Positions 52,408 through 61,362 of a stretch of 64,000 bases of DNA are shown here, piece by piece. Within the stretch, counting starts at the first letter, position 1. Each line of letters starts with the position of its first letter. This DNA is from Faunimonas pinastri (GTDB taxonomy: Bacteria; Pseudomonadota; Alphaproteobacteria; Rhizobiales; Afifellaceae), in assembly GCF_900110915.1 (NCBI RefSeq), contig NZ_FOFG01000003.1, forward strand, positions 124,001 through 188,000, read 5' to 3'. The notes beneath the pieces were generated by a model, which saw only the letters and a program-made list of their open reading frames with translations, made no database searches and was not told the DNA's origin. The position numbers and the translations under genes are program-made.

Positions 52408-53264
52408 CAGGCGGTCCTCAATGCACGGGCGGGGCGGACGATCAGCACGACCACCAACAGGCCGAAGCTGATGACGTCGCTGTAGGTCGGGCCGAAGTAG
52501 AGCGCGGTCAGGGATTCCGCGACGCCGACGAAGATGCCGCCGAGGATGACGCCGAACGGGTTGGAGAGGCCGCCGATGATCGCGATGACGAAGGACTTCG
52601 CCGTGAGGCTCGCGCCGATATAGGGCGTGAGATGCGCGATCGTGCCGTAGAGCCCGCCGGCCGCCCCGGCGAGCGCCGCACCGATGCCGAAGGTGACCGC
52701 GTAGAGCTGGCGCGGATTGACGCCATAGAGACGCGCCGCGATCAGGTTCTGCGACGTGGCGCGGATGGCCCGGCCCAGCGGCATCTTGTTGAGGAGCAGC
52801 CAGATCGCGCCGGCCAGGACGATCGCGATCGCGAAGGCCGCGAAATTGACCAGCGGGACGGTTATGCCGAAGACAGCGATATTCGACCCGGCATAGCCGG
52901 GGTTGATGGTGCGGAAGTCGGCGCTGAAGGCGAGCTGGGCGAGGTAGGTGATGACGACGTTCAGCCCGAAGGTGATCAGCAAGGTGTTCAGCATCGCCGA
53001 ACGCACGACCAGGTTCAGGACGAAACGCTGCAGGAGATAACCAAAGACGAACATGCCCAGCGTGGCGATCGGCAAGGCGAGGAAGGGGTCCACGCCGAGG
53101 CCGGCGAAGAGATAATAGACGGCGTAGCCGCCGAGCATGATCATCGCGCCATGGGCGAGATTGACGATGTTGAGAACGCCCCAGACCAGTGCCATGCCGA
53201 GGGCCATCAGGCCGTAGAGGCCGCCCAGCAGCACGCCGTTGGTCAGGATTTGTGCCAGGAGCAC
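52407..53264 (-). CDS. livH: Second Liv-type importer permease LivH
   Basis: A 285-residue permease with about eight hydrophobic segments, LTNGVLLGGLYGLMALGMAL and IVNLAHGAMIMLGG being typical of LivH. The start is GTG 53264 with GGGAGG six bases upstream. A 141-bp gap with a hairpin separates it from the binding-protein gene. Confidence 0.9.
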   Translation of the reverse strand: MLLAQILTNGVLLGGLYGLMALGMALVWGVLNIVNLAHGAMIMLGGYAVYYLFAGLGVDPFLALPIATLGMFVFGYLLQRFVLNLVVRSAMLNTLLITFGLNVVITYLAQLAFSADFRTINPGYAGSNIAVFGITVPLVNFAAFAIAIVLAGAIWLLLNKMPLGRAIRATSQNLIAARLYGVNPRQLYAVTFGIGAALAGAAGGLYGTIAHLTPYIGASLTAKSFVIAIIGGLSNPFGVILGGIFVGVAESLTALYFGPTYSDVISFGLLVVVLIVRPARALRTA

Positions 53265-53343
53265 GAGCTACCTCCCTGTTCTGTCCTGTTTCCTCAGCCT
53301 CTTGATGGGCCGATTCATTGTCGCTCGATGATCATGATCAAAA

Positions 53344-53373
53344 CGGGATCGCAGCGATAGCGCCGCGATCCCG
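53344..53373 (-). terminator. Hairpin between binding-protein and permease genes
   Basis: CGGGATCGC (53344-53352) pairs perfectly with GCGATCCCG (53365-53373) around 12 bases. It sits in the gap between the binding-protein stop and the livH start. As at the malE-malF junction, it probably protects the binding-protein mRNA and lowers permease expression. Confidence 0.62.
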
Positions 53374-53405
53374 CAATCGACCGCCTCTGCGCGTTCAGCG
53401 CAGGA

Positions 53406-54611
53406 TCAGCCCCGCTTGCCCCAGGCGGGGATGGGATATTGCGGCTTGTTCAGGATCTTGTCCGTGTAGACCGGAACGAGCTTCCCGTCCTGGATCTGCA
53501 CCACGATCTGCGGCAGCACGATCTGACCGTTCTCGCCGTACTTGATATGGGCATAGAGGCTGTCGAAGTCGGACTTCGCGATCGCGTCGCGCACCGCCTT
53601 GGGGTCGAGCGATCCGGCCTTCTCGATGGCGTAGACGAAGGTTTCGAGATCGGCGGCGCCGGAGGCCGCATGGTAATCCGGCTGATAGCCGTACTTGTCG
53701 CTGTAGGCCTTGGCGAACTGCGAGGCGTCGCCGTACCACTTGTCCTTGAGGGACTCGTCCGGCAGCCAGGACGTCATGCCGAAAGCGTAGTTCGCGTCCC
53801 CGCCCAGCGCACTGCGGAAGTCCGCGGTCGGCACGCCGACGGTGAAGGAGTAAAAGGTCTTCGGATCGACGTTGAGGCTCTTCATCTGCCGGATGAAGTT
53901 GAGCGCATCCGTCTCGTGGCCGCTCCACAGGATGGCGTCGACGCCCGCCGATTTGATCTGCGAAAGGATCGAGGCGAACTCGCCGGCGCCGTCGCGGAAG
54001 GCCTGGTCGATCGCGACCGTCATCCCGGCCTCCTTCAGGAGCTTGCGCGTGCCCTTGGCGACCGAAACGTCGAAGCTGTCGTCGGCCGCGACGAGCGCGA
54101 CCGTCTTCGGTGCCGGATCGAGCTTCTGCAGCATGTCGATTGTCGAGGCGTAATAGTCGTCGGCCGGCGGCAGCGTGCCGAAGATGTATTTGTAGCCGCG
54201 CGTGTAGATCTCGGTCGACGCGCCGCCGCCCTGGACCATCGGCACCTGGTACTTCTCGGCAACCGAGGAATCGTTCAGCGCGAAGTTGGAGGCGAAGGGG
54301 CCGAGCAGGAAGTTCACCTTGTCGGACGAGACCAGCTGGACGTACTGACGAACGCTCAGATTGACGTCGGACTGGTTATCCAGGATGTCGAGCTGAAGCT
54401 TGTAGGACTTGTCGCCGACCTTGACCCCGCCGGCGGCGTTGATCTTGTCGACCATCATCTGGTAGGCGTCGCGGTAGTAGCGGCCGGTATTGGCCGAGGG
54501 GCCGGTCAGCTGCACCGAAGCGCCGAGCTTGATCGTATCCTCCGCCGATGCGAGCGACGTCGAAGCTGCCAGAAGCGCCAGGGCTCCCAGCGCCGTCATT
54601 GAATGTCGCAT
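53406..54611 (-). CDS. Periplasmic HAAT substrate-binding protein (second importer)
   Basis: A 401-residue LivK-like protein. The Sec signal has [19 protein letters not shown] with cleavage before EDTIKLG. The mature part opens [20 protein letters not shown] and has [16 protein letters not shown]. It is not closely similar to the two binding proteins at 30-34 kb, so it serves another ligand. ATG 54611 has GGGAGG seven bases upstream; the frame extends to 54674. First gene of the operon with livH, M, G, F. Confidence 0.88.
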   Translation of the reverse strand: MRHSMTALGALALLAASTSLASAEDTIKLGASVQLTGPSANTGRYYRDAYQMMVDKINAAGGVKVGDKSYKLQLDILDNQSDVNLSVRQYVQLVSSDKVNFLLGPFASNFALNDSSVAEKYQVPMVQGGGASTEIYTRGYKYIFGTLPPADDYYASTIDMLQKLDPAPKTVALVAADDSFDVSVAKGTRKLLKEAGMTVAIDQAFRDGAGEFASILSQIKSAGVDAILWSGHETDALNFIRQMKSLNVDPKTFYSFTVGVPTADFRSALGGDANYAFGMTSWLPDESLKDKWYGDASQFAKAYSDKYGYQPDYHAASGAADLETFVYAIEKAGSLDPKAVRDAIAKSDFDSLYAHIKYGENGQIVLPQIVVQIQDGKLVPVYTDKILNKPQYPIPAWGKRG

Positions 54612-55191
54612 GGACATCCTCCCTTTTGTTTTTTGCGGCTCTTTGAATGCCAGTTCGGCTCCCGAGCGTTGCACCCGAGGTACTCCGACGCGCTGGCTGA
54701 GGCCCTTTCGCAGTATTCACGAACAATCACCGTCGTCCAGCCGAAACCGTAACGGGTTTGCCGCAGGCCTGCCTCTCAGCCCACGCAGGCTAATCGGCGG
54801 ACATCGCAGAACTCTTCTTGGCAGTCGAAGGACGTCGCCGGACACGCCGACTGCGTGTCGGGCGGGAACTCTTCTCAGATCTGTCTGGTCTTTGCGGATG
54901 AGATCCGTTCGGCAGGCGAGAGCCGGCTCGTTCGCGGCCAACACACCACTTATATATCCGCCGCCTTCTAGATCTGGCCCCGTGTCACGCCGTCAGGGAG
55001 CGGCCGAGCCCGAACACGCCGGTCGCAAGCCGATCCGTCGAGCATCGCGATGGGCATCCAGCTTGACGGGAGGTTTGGCATCGGTCCGCCTGATCAGCCA
55101 GCCGGCCACTCTCGGGCCGCCCGCCGATCGAGGCCGGCGGCGTCCTATCTCGCGTGTTGAATTCGCCCCGGATCGTCAAATCTACGTGGAA
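54612..55191. other. 580-bp intergenic region upstream of the second Liv operon
   Basis: This gap lies between the DgoK stop (minus) and the start of the binding-protein gene (minus). It must contain the Liv promoter and the DgoK 3' end. I see no supported gene, no recognised RNA and no regulator gene in it. An A/T-rich patch near 54949-54960 (ACTTATATAT) is the best promoter candidate. Confidence 0.4.
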
Positions 55192-56073
55192 TCATTGCCG
55201 GATCAACCGGGCAAAACCCGCTTCCGCCACATGGGAACCGCCGGAAGCGGAGGCAATATCGAGCGCACGCAACGCGACGTTGTAGCGAGCTGCGGCAGCC
55301 GAGCTGCCAAGGATGGACAGAGCTTCCCCAGTACCGCCGAACTCCTCCATCGCCTCCAGAATTTCCGCGCCGGTCACCATTCCCGCGAGGTAGCTGGGTA
55401 TGTGTGCGGGTTCCAACTCGTTGAAGAGCACCATGCTGCGGGCAGCGATGACACGGCGCAGCAAGCCTCCTCCAATGTCGCTCCGCTCCCGCGAGAGTGC
55501 CACGCCCCGGAGGAAGGCTTCGGCACATTCCTGCGGCTCCGCCGGGATCAGGCGGGAGACCAAGGAATCCGACTGGAGCAGGCGCAGGATTTCGCCGCCC
55601 ATATACGTCGCGAAGCGAACGATGCGGCCCTCCTCGACCACGGCCCACTTGGTGTGCGCGCCGGGCAGGACGACGACGCCCCGCTCGGGGACAGCTCCGA
55701 AGATCTGGATTTCCTCGCTACGCATCACATCCGGCAATGGATGGCGGACCGAGACGCCGGGCAGGAAGACCAGCGGCCCGCAGCCCTCGATTGTCTTTGT
55801 GACCGCACCGGCCAGGAGATCGCCCGGGCCCGCCGAGCATGCGGCGTAGCCGGTTTCGACCCAGCCATTGCGACTGGTAATCATGCCGGAAAGAAGCACC
55901 TTCGCCGCATCGCCGAGCCAATCGCCGATGCGGGAGCGGAGAACGGCCTCGAAGCTCCCGTCACGGATGCTCGTGACCCCGTCCTCCGTCCGACGCTCCT
56001 CCAGAACTTGACCGGCGTCGTCCATGCGAAAGGCACGGAAGGCTGACGAAGTCCATTCAACGGCAACGAACAT
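55192..56073 (-). CDS. dgoK: 2-dehydro-3-deoxygalactonokinase (DgoK)
   Basis: A 293-residue DgoK-family kinase of the ASKHA fold. VEWTSSAFRAFRMDDAGQVLE is the phosphate-1-like N-terminus, SGMITSRNGWVE and LPGAHTKWAVVEEGRI are family hallmarks, and the C-terminal TGAEILEA and LSILGSS follow. It phosphorylates 2-keto-3-deoxy-galactonate in the De Ley-Doudoroff-type pathway. The usual partner aldolase (DgoA) and dehydratase are not adjacent. It is divergent from the IclR::SMP-30 gene across 266 bp, so it may share its regulation. The gap contains a TCAGGCCTGA palindrome (56101-56110) near its start. Confidence 0.87.
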   Translation of the reverse strand: MFVAVEWTSSAFRAFRMDDAGQVLEERRTEDGVTSIRDGSFEAVLRSRIGDWLGDAAKVLLSGMITSRNGWVETGYAACSAGPGDLLAGAVTKTIEGCGPLVFLPGVSVRHPLPDVMRSEEIQIFGAVPERGVVVLPGAHTKWAVVEEGRIVRFATYMGGEILRLLQSDSLVSRLIPAEPQECAEAFLRGVALSRERSDIGGGLLRRVIAARSMVLFNELEPAHIPSYLAGMVTGAEILEAMEEFGGTGEALSILGSSAAAARYNVALRALDIASASGGSHVAEAGFARLIRQ

Positions 56074-56243
56074 GATGTGACGATCCTAATGCTTGATTGG
56101 TCAGGCCTGACGGGAAACCAGCCGCGGTTCTCCGCACCGAGGCCGGTGCCGGGGATCCGATCGACGCGGGTGCGGTCGATGGAGGAGAGACCGTCCCGCC
56201 CCGCTCCCGCGCTCCTGATGGCCGCCTGTTCCCCGCAATCTTC

Positions 56244-56272
56244 TTGAACTTGGAACTCGGTTCCAATACATA
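56244..56272 (+). promoter_or_regulatory. Promoter whose 17-bp spacer is a perfect inverted repeat
   Basis: TTGAAC (-35, 56244-56249) and TACATA (-10, 56267-56272) are separated by exactly 17 bp. That spacer, TTGGAACTCGGTTCCAA (56250-56266), is a perfect inverted repeat with 7-bp arms. A repressor bound here would exclude polymerase. It lies 68 bp before the IclR::SMP-30 start and is the probable autoregulatory site. Confidence 0.7.
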
Positions 56273-56339
56273 ATGAGGCGGAAGAGGAAACGTCAACCGC
56301 GGCGACGCTTCGGCAAGGGGCGCGCCACCGAGGGGCCTG

Positions 56340-58073
56340 ATGGCAAAATCGCAGGTCAGGGACGCCGGCGAGGAACGGAGCACCGAGGCGGGGGAGGGGC
56401 CGTCCACGCCCGGGGTTCAGGCGCTGACGCGCGGCATCCAGCTCCTCGATCTCGTTGCCGGTTTTCGCGGGGCGCCCCGCTTCACCGATCTTCTCGACCT
56501 GACCGGCATGCCGAAGGGCACGCTGCACCGGCTTCTCCAGGCGCTCGCCGAGGAGCGCCTCCTGAAACTCGACCCGCGCGACCAGACCTATCGGCTGGGA
56601 TCGCGCGTCTTCGAATGGGCGCACAAGGTCTGGGACGAATTCGACCTGCGCGGCGCGGCCGAGCCGGAACTGGAGCGATTACGCGACCTCACCGGCGAGG
56701 CGATCCGAATCGGCATCCTCGATGCCGGAACCGTCCTCTACATCGATCAGCGGGAAGTATCGCAGCCGCTCCGCCTCAACAATGGTGTCGGAAGCCGTGT
56801 CGAGCCCCATGCCAGCGGCCTCGGCAAGGCAATCCTCGCCCACCTGTCGCTGGAAAAGCGGCGCGCTCTGCTTTCCGGCGGCGTGCTGGAGCAGAAGACG
56901 CCGAACACGGTCGTCGAGCCCGAAGAGCTCGGCCGCCAGCTCGATCTCATCAAGGCGCGAGGCTACGCGGTCTCGGTGGACGAGCAGAATTTCGGGATCA
57001 GCTCCGTCGCGGCTGCGATCCTCGACCACCGGGCCGAGCCGATCGCCGCCGTGGGCATCATCGGGCCATCCTTTCGCCTGCCGCCGGACCGCCTCCATGC
57101 GCTCGGCCGCGAGGTGATCGAATCCGCGCGGCGGATCACGGGAAACATCGGTGAATCCGCCATGTCGCTCGCCGTGCAGCCGCGACCGCTCGGGCCGGAT
57201 CGCGCCGATGTCCGTTGCGTCATCCCGGCCAGCACCTTTCTGGGCGAGGGGCCGCACTGGTCGGAACGCGCGGGTCGGCTTTACTTCGTCGACATCCTGG
57301 CGCCCTCCGTCTGCGTCGGCGATCCTGAAGCGGGCACCTATACGAGCCTCGCCGTTCCCGAACTCGTCGGCTTCCTGATCCCCCGCCGCTCGGGCGGCTT
57401 CATCGCCGGCATGCATGGCGAGGTTCGCGGCCTGGATCTCGACAGCGGCGCGACGAGCGTCATCGCCCATCCCGAGGCGGACCGCCCGGGCCACCGCTTC
57501 AACGACGGCAAGTGCGACCGCAAGGGTCGGCTCTGGGCCGGAACGCTGGCGATTGACACCTCACCCAGCCAAGGCCGGCTCTGGCGGGTGGACGCCGATG
57601 GCACGGCGACGGAAATGGATCGCGGCTTCCGCGTCTCCAACGGTCTCGGCTGGAGCCCCGACGACCGGACCTTCTACTTCACCGACACGGCTCGCCAGCA
57701 GATCTACGCCTACGATTTCGACCTTGAGAGAGGCGCGATCGCCAACCGGCGCGTGTTCGTCACCGTTCCGGAGTCGGAGGGGCGGCCGGATGGGCTGACG
57801 GTGGATGCCGAGGGCTTCGTCTGGAGCGCGCACTGGGACGGCTGGTGCGTCACCCGATACGACCCGGCCGGCAAGGTCGAGCGGGTCATCAACCTGCCCA
57901 TGCCGCGCCCGACAAGCTGCGTCTTCGGCGGTCCTGACATGACGACCCTGTTCGTGACATCGGCACGGATCCGCCTTTCCGCCGCGCAACTCGCCGAGGC
58001 GCCGCTCTCGGGAAGCGTCTTTGCGATCGATACGGGTATCCGCGGACTGGCAGGCCAGGAATTCGCCGGCTGA
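56340..58073 (+). CDS. IclR regulator fused to SMP-30 lactonase
   Basis: A 577-residue two-part protein. Residues about 25-272 are a full IclR regulator (HTH with FTDLLDLTGMPKGTLHRLL; effector domain with EPHASGLGKAILAHL). Residues about 288-577 are a full SMP-30 propeller with the metal ligands in FLGEGPHW, RFNDGKCDRKGRLWAGTL and RPDGLTVDAEGFVW. No stop or frameshift separates them; an internal ATG at 57162 has only a weak ribosome site. The lactonase part is closely similar to the separate SMP-30 at 63385. It probably couples control of the sugar operon to lactone binding or turnover. It heads the operon with ATPase, SDR and importer genes. Confidence 0.88.
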   Translation: MAKSQVRDAGEERSTEAGEGPSTPGVQALTRGIQLLDLVAGFRGAPRFTDLLDLTGMPKGTLHRLLQALAEERLLKLDPRDQTYRLGSRVFEWAHKVWDEFDLRGAAEPELERLRDLTGEAIRIGILDAGTVLYIDQREVSQPLRLNNGVGSRVEPHASGLGKAILAHLSLEKRRALLSGGVLEQKTPNTVVEPEELGRQLDLIKARGYAVSVDEQNFGISSVAAAILDHRAEPIAAVGIIGPSFRLPPDRLHALGREVIESARRITGNIGESAMSLAVQPRPLGPDRADVRCVIPASTFLGEGPHWSERAGRLYFVDILAPSVCVGDPEAGTYTSLAVPELVGFLIPRRSGGFIAGMHGEVRGLDLDSGATSVIAHPEADRPGHRFNDGKCDRKGRLWAGTLAIDTSPSQGRLWRVDADGTATEMDRGFRVSNGLGWSPDDRTFYFTDTARQQIYAYDFDLERGAIANRRVFVTVPESEGRPDGLTVDAEGFVWSAHWDGWCVTRYDPAGKVERVINLPMPRPTSCVFGGPDMTTLFVTSARIRLSAAQLAEAPLSGSVFAIDTGIRGLAGQEFAG

Positions 58074-58101
58074 GCGAGACAGAGGCGTGGGGAGACAGAG
58101 C

Positions 58102-59196
58102 GTGGCAAAGCTGGAACTGCACGATATCCGCAAGACCTTCGGCGAGGTGGATGTGCTGAAGGGGATCAGCCTCACCGTCGAGGACGGCGAGTTCGCCGCT
58201 TTCGTCGGCCCCTCGGGTTGCGGGAAATCGACACTCCTCCGTCTGATTTGCGGGCTGGACGAGATCACGTCCGGCCAGATGGCCATCGATGGTGAGATCG
58301 TCAACGACGTGCCTGCGTCGCGACGCGGGCTCGCCATGGTGTTCCAGAGCTATGCGCTCTATCCGCATATGACCGTTGCCGACAACATGGGCTATGCGCT
58401 GCGGCTCGCTGGCACGCCCAAGCCGGAAATCCGCCAGCGCGTCGAGAATGCGGCGCGAATCCTGCGGATCGATCCCTATCTGGATCGCAAGCCCCGACAG
58501 CTGTCCGGCGGCCAGCGCCAGCGCGTCGCGATCGGCCGGGCCATCGTGCGCGAGCCCCGGATCTTTCTGTTCGACGAGCCGCTCTCCAATCTCGATGCGG
58601 CGCTGCGTGTCGACATGCGGATCGAGATCGCCCGCATGAAGGAGCGGCTCGGAACCACCATGGTCTACGTCACGCACGACCAGATCGAGGCGATGACGCT
58701 GGCCGACAAGATCGTGGTCATGAATGCCGGGCGCGTGGAGCAGGTCGGTTCGCCGCTGGAGCTCTACAACCGGCCGGCCAACCGCTTCGTGGCAGGCTTC
58801 ATCGGCAGTCCGCGCATGAACTTCCTGGCCGTCTCCGGCGTCACGCCGGAAGGCCAGATGGTTGTGCCCGGCGGCCGGATCGGCCTGGCGCGGCGCATCC
58901 CCGGCACCGCGGCGGAAGCGGGCGTGCGGCCGGAGCACCTCCGGCTCGACCGGCCCGGCACGGAGGGCAGCCTTTCCGGTCGCGTCGTGATGACGGAGCA
59001 TCTCGGCAGCGACACTTACGCTTACGTGCAGCTGGACGGTTCAGAACAGCCGATCCTCGTGCGGCTTTCCGGCGAACGGCTCGTGCGCCGCGAAGAGCCC
59101 GTCGGCGTGGTGGTCGACCCGGAAACGGTCCACATCTTCGGATCGGATGCGAACACGCTTCTTTCTGCGCAGTCCACCGCGCGGGAGGCAGCATGA
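58102..59196 (+). CDS. MalK/UgpC-type ABC importer ATPase
   Basis: A 364-residue CUT1 ATPase starting at GTG 58102. Walker A is GPSGCGKST (36-44), Q-loop FQSYALYPHM, signature LSGGQRQ (134-140), Walker B IFLFDEP (154-160) and switch His192. The C-terminal about 120 residues are the OB-fold TOBE regulatory domain, typical of MalK-like subunits that can serve several importers. It lies 28 bp after the fusion gene and overlaps the SDR gene by four bases. It may also energise the ATPase-less importer at 7.8-10.9 kb. Confidence 0.9.
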   Translation: MAKLELHDIRKTFGEVDVLKGISLTVEDGEFAAFVGPSGCGKSTLLRLICGLDEITSGQMAIDGEIVNDVPASRRGLAMVFQSYALYPHMTVADNMGYALRLAGTPKPEIRQRVENAARILRIDPYLDRKPRQLSGGQRQRVAIGRAIVREPRIFLFDEPLSNLDAALRVDMRIEIARMKERLGTTMVYVTHDQIEAMTLADKIVVMNAGRVEQVGSPLELYNRPANRFVAGFIGSPRMNFLAVSGVTPEGQMVVPGGRIGLARRIPGTAAEAGVRPEHLRLDRPGTEGSLSGRVVMTEHLGSDTYAYVQLDGSEQPILVRLSGERLVRREEPVGVVVDPETVHIFGSDANTLLSAQSTAREAA

Positions 59197-59999
59197 GCGT
59201 CCATCCGGAACTCATCTCCCGTGTGACGGTGGATGGAGCCCGCTATCCGAGCCTCAGGGGCAAGCCGGTGCTCGTCACCGGTGGCGGCAGCGGCATCGGG
59301 GCGTCCATCGTGGAGCACTTCGCCGACCAGGGCTGCCGGGTGGGCTTCATCGAGCTGAACGGCGCGGTGGCGCAGGAGACGGCGGCGGCGGTGGAGCGGC
59401 GCACCGGAAATCGTCCGGTTGTCGCGGTCGCCGACATGCGCGATATCGAGGCCGTGCGGAGCGCGGTCGCTCGCCTGTCGGAGGAACTCGGCGCGTTTCG
59501 GGTTCTCGTCAACAATGCCGGCAATGATGACCGCAAGCCATTGGAGGAGGTGACCCCGGATTACTGGGACGAGCGCCTCGCCACCAATCTGCGGCACCAG
59601 TTCTTCACCGCGCAGGCTGTCATCGGCGGCATGGCGGCATCCGGCGGCGGCTCCATCGTCAATATGGGCTCCATCTCGTGGATGAGGGGCGCGGCGGGCC
59701 TGATCTTCTACACGACGGCCAAGTCGGCGGTCATGGGCATGACCAAGTCGCTCGCCCGCGAGGTCGGCGACCGCAGCATCCGGGTCAATTCCATCGCGCC
59801 GGGCTGGGTGTTGACGGAGCGCCAGGTGGAGCGCGCCAAGCTCGCCTACCAAGGCAAGTTCTCCGAATACCTGGAAGCCCAGTGCCTCAAGGAGCACCTG
59901 CTGCCACCCGATATCGCGCGCCTCGCCCTCTGGCTGGCGGCGGACGATTCCCGCCTCGTCACGGCGCAGACCTTCATCGTGGACGGTGGCGTCGTCTGA
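59193..59999 (+). CDS. SDR-family sugar dehydrogenase-like oxidoreductase
   Basis: A 268-residue SDR: TGGGSGIG at about residues 28-35, NNAGND, and an active site with Ser and YTTAK. The LRGKPVLVTGGGSGIG start and C-terminal FIVDGGVV resemble galactose/L-arabinose-type dehydrogenases that make lactones. It overlaps the ATPase gene by ATGA. With the SMP-30 lactonases on both sides and DgoK, oxidation of an aldose to its lactone is the most economical role. Confidence 0.87.
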   Translation: MSVHPELISRVTVDGARYPSLRGKPVLVTGGGSGIGASIVEHFADQGCRVGFIELNGAVAQETAAAVERRTGNRPVVAVADMRDIEAVRSAVARLSEELGAFRVLVNNAGNDDRKPLEEVTPDYWDERLATNLRHQFFTAQAVIGGMAASGGGSIVNMGSISWMRGAAGLIFYTTAKSAVMGMTKSLAREVGDRSIRVNSIAPGWVLTERQVERAKLAYQGKFSEYLEAQCLKEHLLPPDIARLALWLAADDSRLVTAQTFIVDGGVV

Positions 60000-60006
60000 C
60001 GACGCC
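59988..60006 (+). terminator. Hairpin at the SDR stop codon
   Basis: GGCGTCGT (59988-59995) pairs with ACGACGCC (59999-60006) around CTG; the stop codon lies across the loop. It is probably an mRNA boundary between the SDR and the highly expressed binding-protein gene. Confidence 0.5.
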
Positions 60007-60036
60007 GATCTCAACAACAAGGGAGGGAGGACAACA

Positions 60037-61308
60037 ATGAGAACAATGAAGCGGATGGCCGGAGCTCTTGGCCTTGCAGCCGCAATGGCAACCGGCCCGA
60101 ATATCGCTCATGCGGCCGATGTGAGCTTCATGAGCTTCACCTACGCCGAGCAGGCCGGGAAGCCTTCGGTGGAGAAGATGGTCGAAGGCTTCAAGGACCA
60201 GACGAAGCTGACGGTCGAGCCGATCGGCTATGCCTGGGGCGACATGCAGAAGAACCTCTTCCTGCGCGCCCGCTCCCGCACGCTGCCCGACGTCGCGCAA
60301 CTCTCCGAGCGCTGGCTGCCGAGCGTGGCGAGCCTGCCGGGGCTGGTCGACCTGAATACCGTCTATGGCAAGGACAAGCTGGAAGCGATTTTCGCTCCCG
60401 ATGCACTCGCCATCGGCCGCCTCGGGGACAAGCAGCTGGCGCTGCCGTTGATCTCCGGCTCCATCGGCATGATCGCCAACAAGGCCGTGCTCGAAAAAGG
60501 CGGCATCGCCGATCTCCCGACCACCGTGGAGGATTTCCGCAAGGATCTGGTTGCCGTCCGCGACAAGGTGCCGAACTCGGTGCCCTACACGATGGCGACC
60601 AAGAACAACGGCTCCATCCTGATCGACTTCATGCTGTGGAACTGGGTCTTTGGCGGTCAGCTCATCGACGGGCAGGGCAAGGCGGTGGTCGACAGCGATG
60701 CCAGCCGCCAGGCACTCGCCTTCATGGTCGGATTGGTGAAGGACAGGCTCGCGGCCCCCGAGATCGACCGTCCGGATGCCCGCCGGCTGATGGCGCAGGG
60801 CGCCTCGGCGTTCTTCTTTGACGCTCCGCAGGCGCGCACCTTCCTGCGCAACTTCTCCGGCGAGGGCGAAGCCTTCGACAAGAACGTCGCGCCGATAAAG
60901 ACACCGGTCCTGCATCAGGGGGATCAGTCGACCTCCATCCAGTGGGGCCACCTGCTGGTACAGTTCGCCTCCGGGGCCTCCGCCAAGCCCGACGCGCCGG
61001 CCGACCAGTTTCTCACCTACCTGACCTCGGACGCGGTGCAGACGCAGTTTCCGGTCGAGCAGAGCGCGCTCCCGGTCACCAAGTCGGCCCGGCAGGCGGT
61101 GTCCAATGACCCGTACCTGGCGGCCTGGGCGCAGGCGACCGGCCGGGCGCGCGCGAACGAAGTCGGCATCTGGTCCAACGCGGCGGAGCTCACCACGATC
61201 GTCGGCGAGGAGGTGCAGGGAGCACTGCTCGGTCAGAAGAGCGCGGACGAGGCCATCGCCTCGATGCAGAAGCGCCTCGCAACCTCCATGGCATCCGCCA
61301 GAAAATGA
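60037..61308 (+). CDS. CUT1-type ABC sugar-binding protein
   Basis: A 423-residue family 1 solute-binding protein. The Sec signal has MAGALGLAAAMATGPNIAHA with cleavage before ADVSF. The mature part opens FMSFTYAEQAGKPSVEKMVEGF and has LPDVAQLSERWLPS. ATG 60037 follows GGGAGGGAGG, a very strong ribosome site fitting high expression. The frame extends to 59986 over the hairpin. A hairpin also follows the stop before the permeases. Confidence 0.9.
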   Translation: MRTMKRMAGALGLAAAMATGPNIAHAADVSFMSFTYAEQAGKPSVEKMVEGFKDQTKLTVEPIGYAWGDMQKNLFLRARSRTLPDVAQLSERWLPSVASLPGLVDLNTVYGKDKLEAIFAPDALAIGRLGDKQLALPLISGSIGMIANKAVLEKGGIADLPTTVEDFRKDLVAVRDKVPNSVPYTMATKNNGSILIDFMLWNWVFGGQLIDGQGKAVVDSDASRQALAFMVGLVKDRLAAPEIDRPDARRLMAQGASAFFFDAPQARTFLRNFSGEGEAFDKNVAPIKTPVLHQGDQSTSIQWGHLLVQFASGASAKPDAPADQFLTYLTSDAVQTQFPVEQSALPVTKSARQAVSNDPYLAAWAQATGRARANEVGIWSNAAELTTIVGEEVQGALLGQKSADEAIASMQKRLATSMASARK

Positions 61309-61315
61309 CATCGAA

Positions 61316-61337
61316 GGTCCGGCTGTCCGGCCGGACC
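61316..61337 (+). terminator. Hairpin between binding-protein and permease genes
   Basis: GGTCCGGC (61316-61323) pairs perfectly with GCCGGACC (61330-61337), eight bases past the binding-protein stop. It is placed as the comparable hairpins at 33141 and 53344. Confidence 0.62.
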
Positions 61338-61362
61338 GTTCCCCCTCTGCGATGAGACCGTC

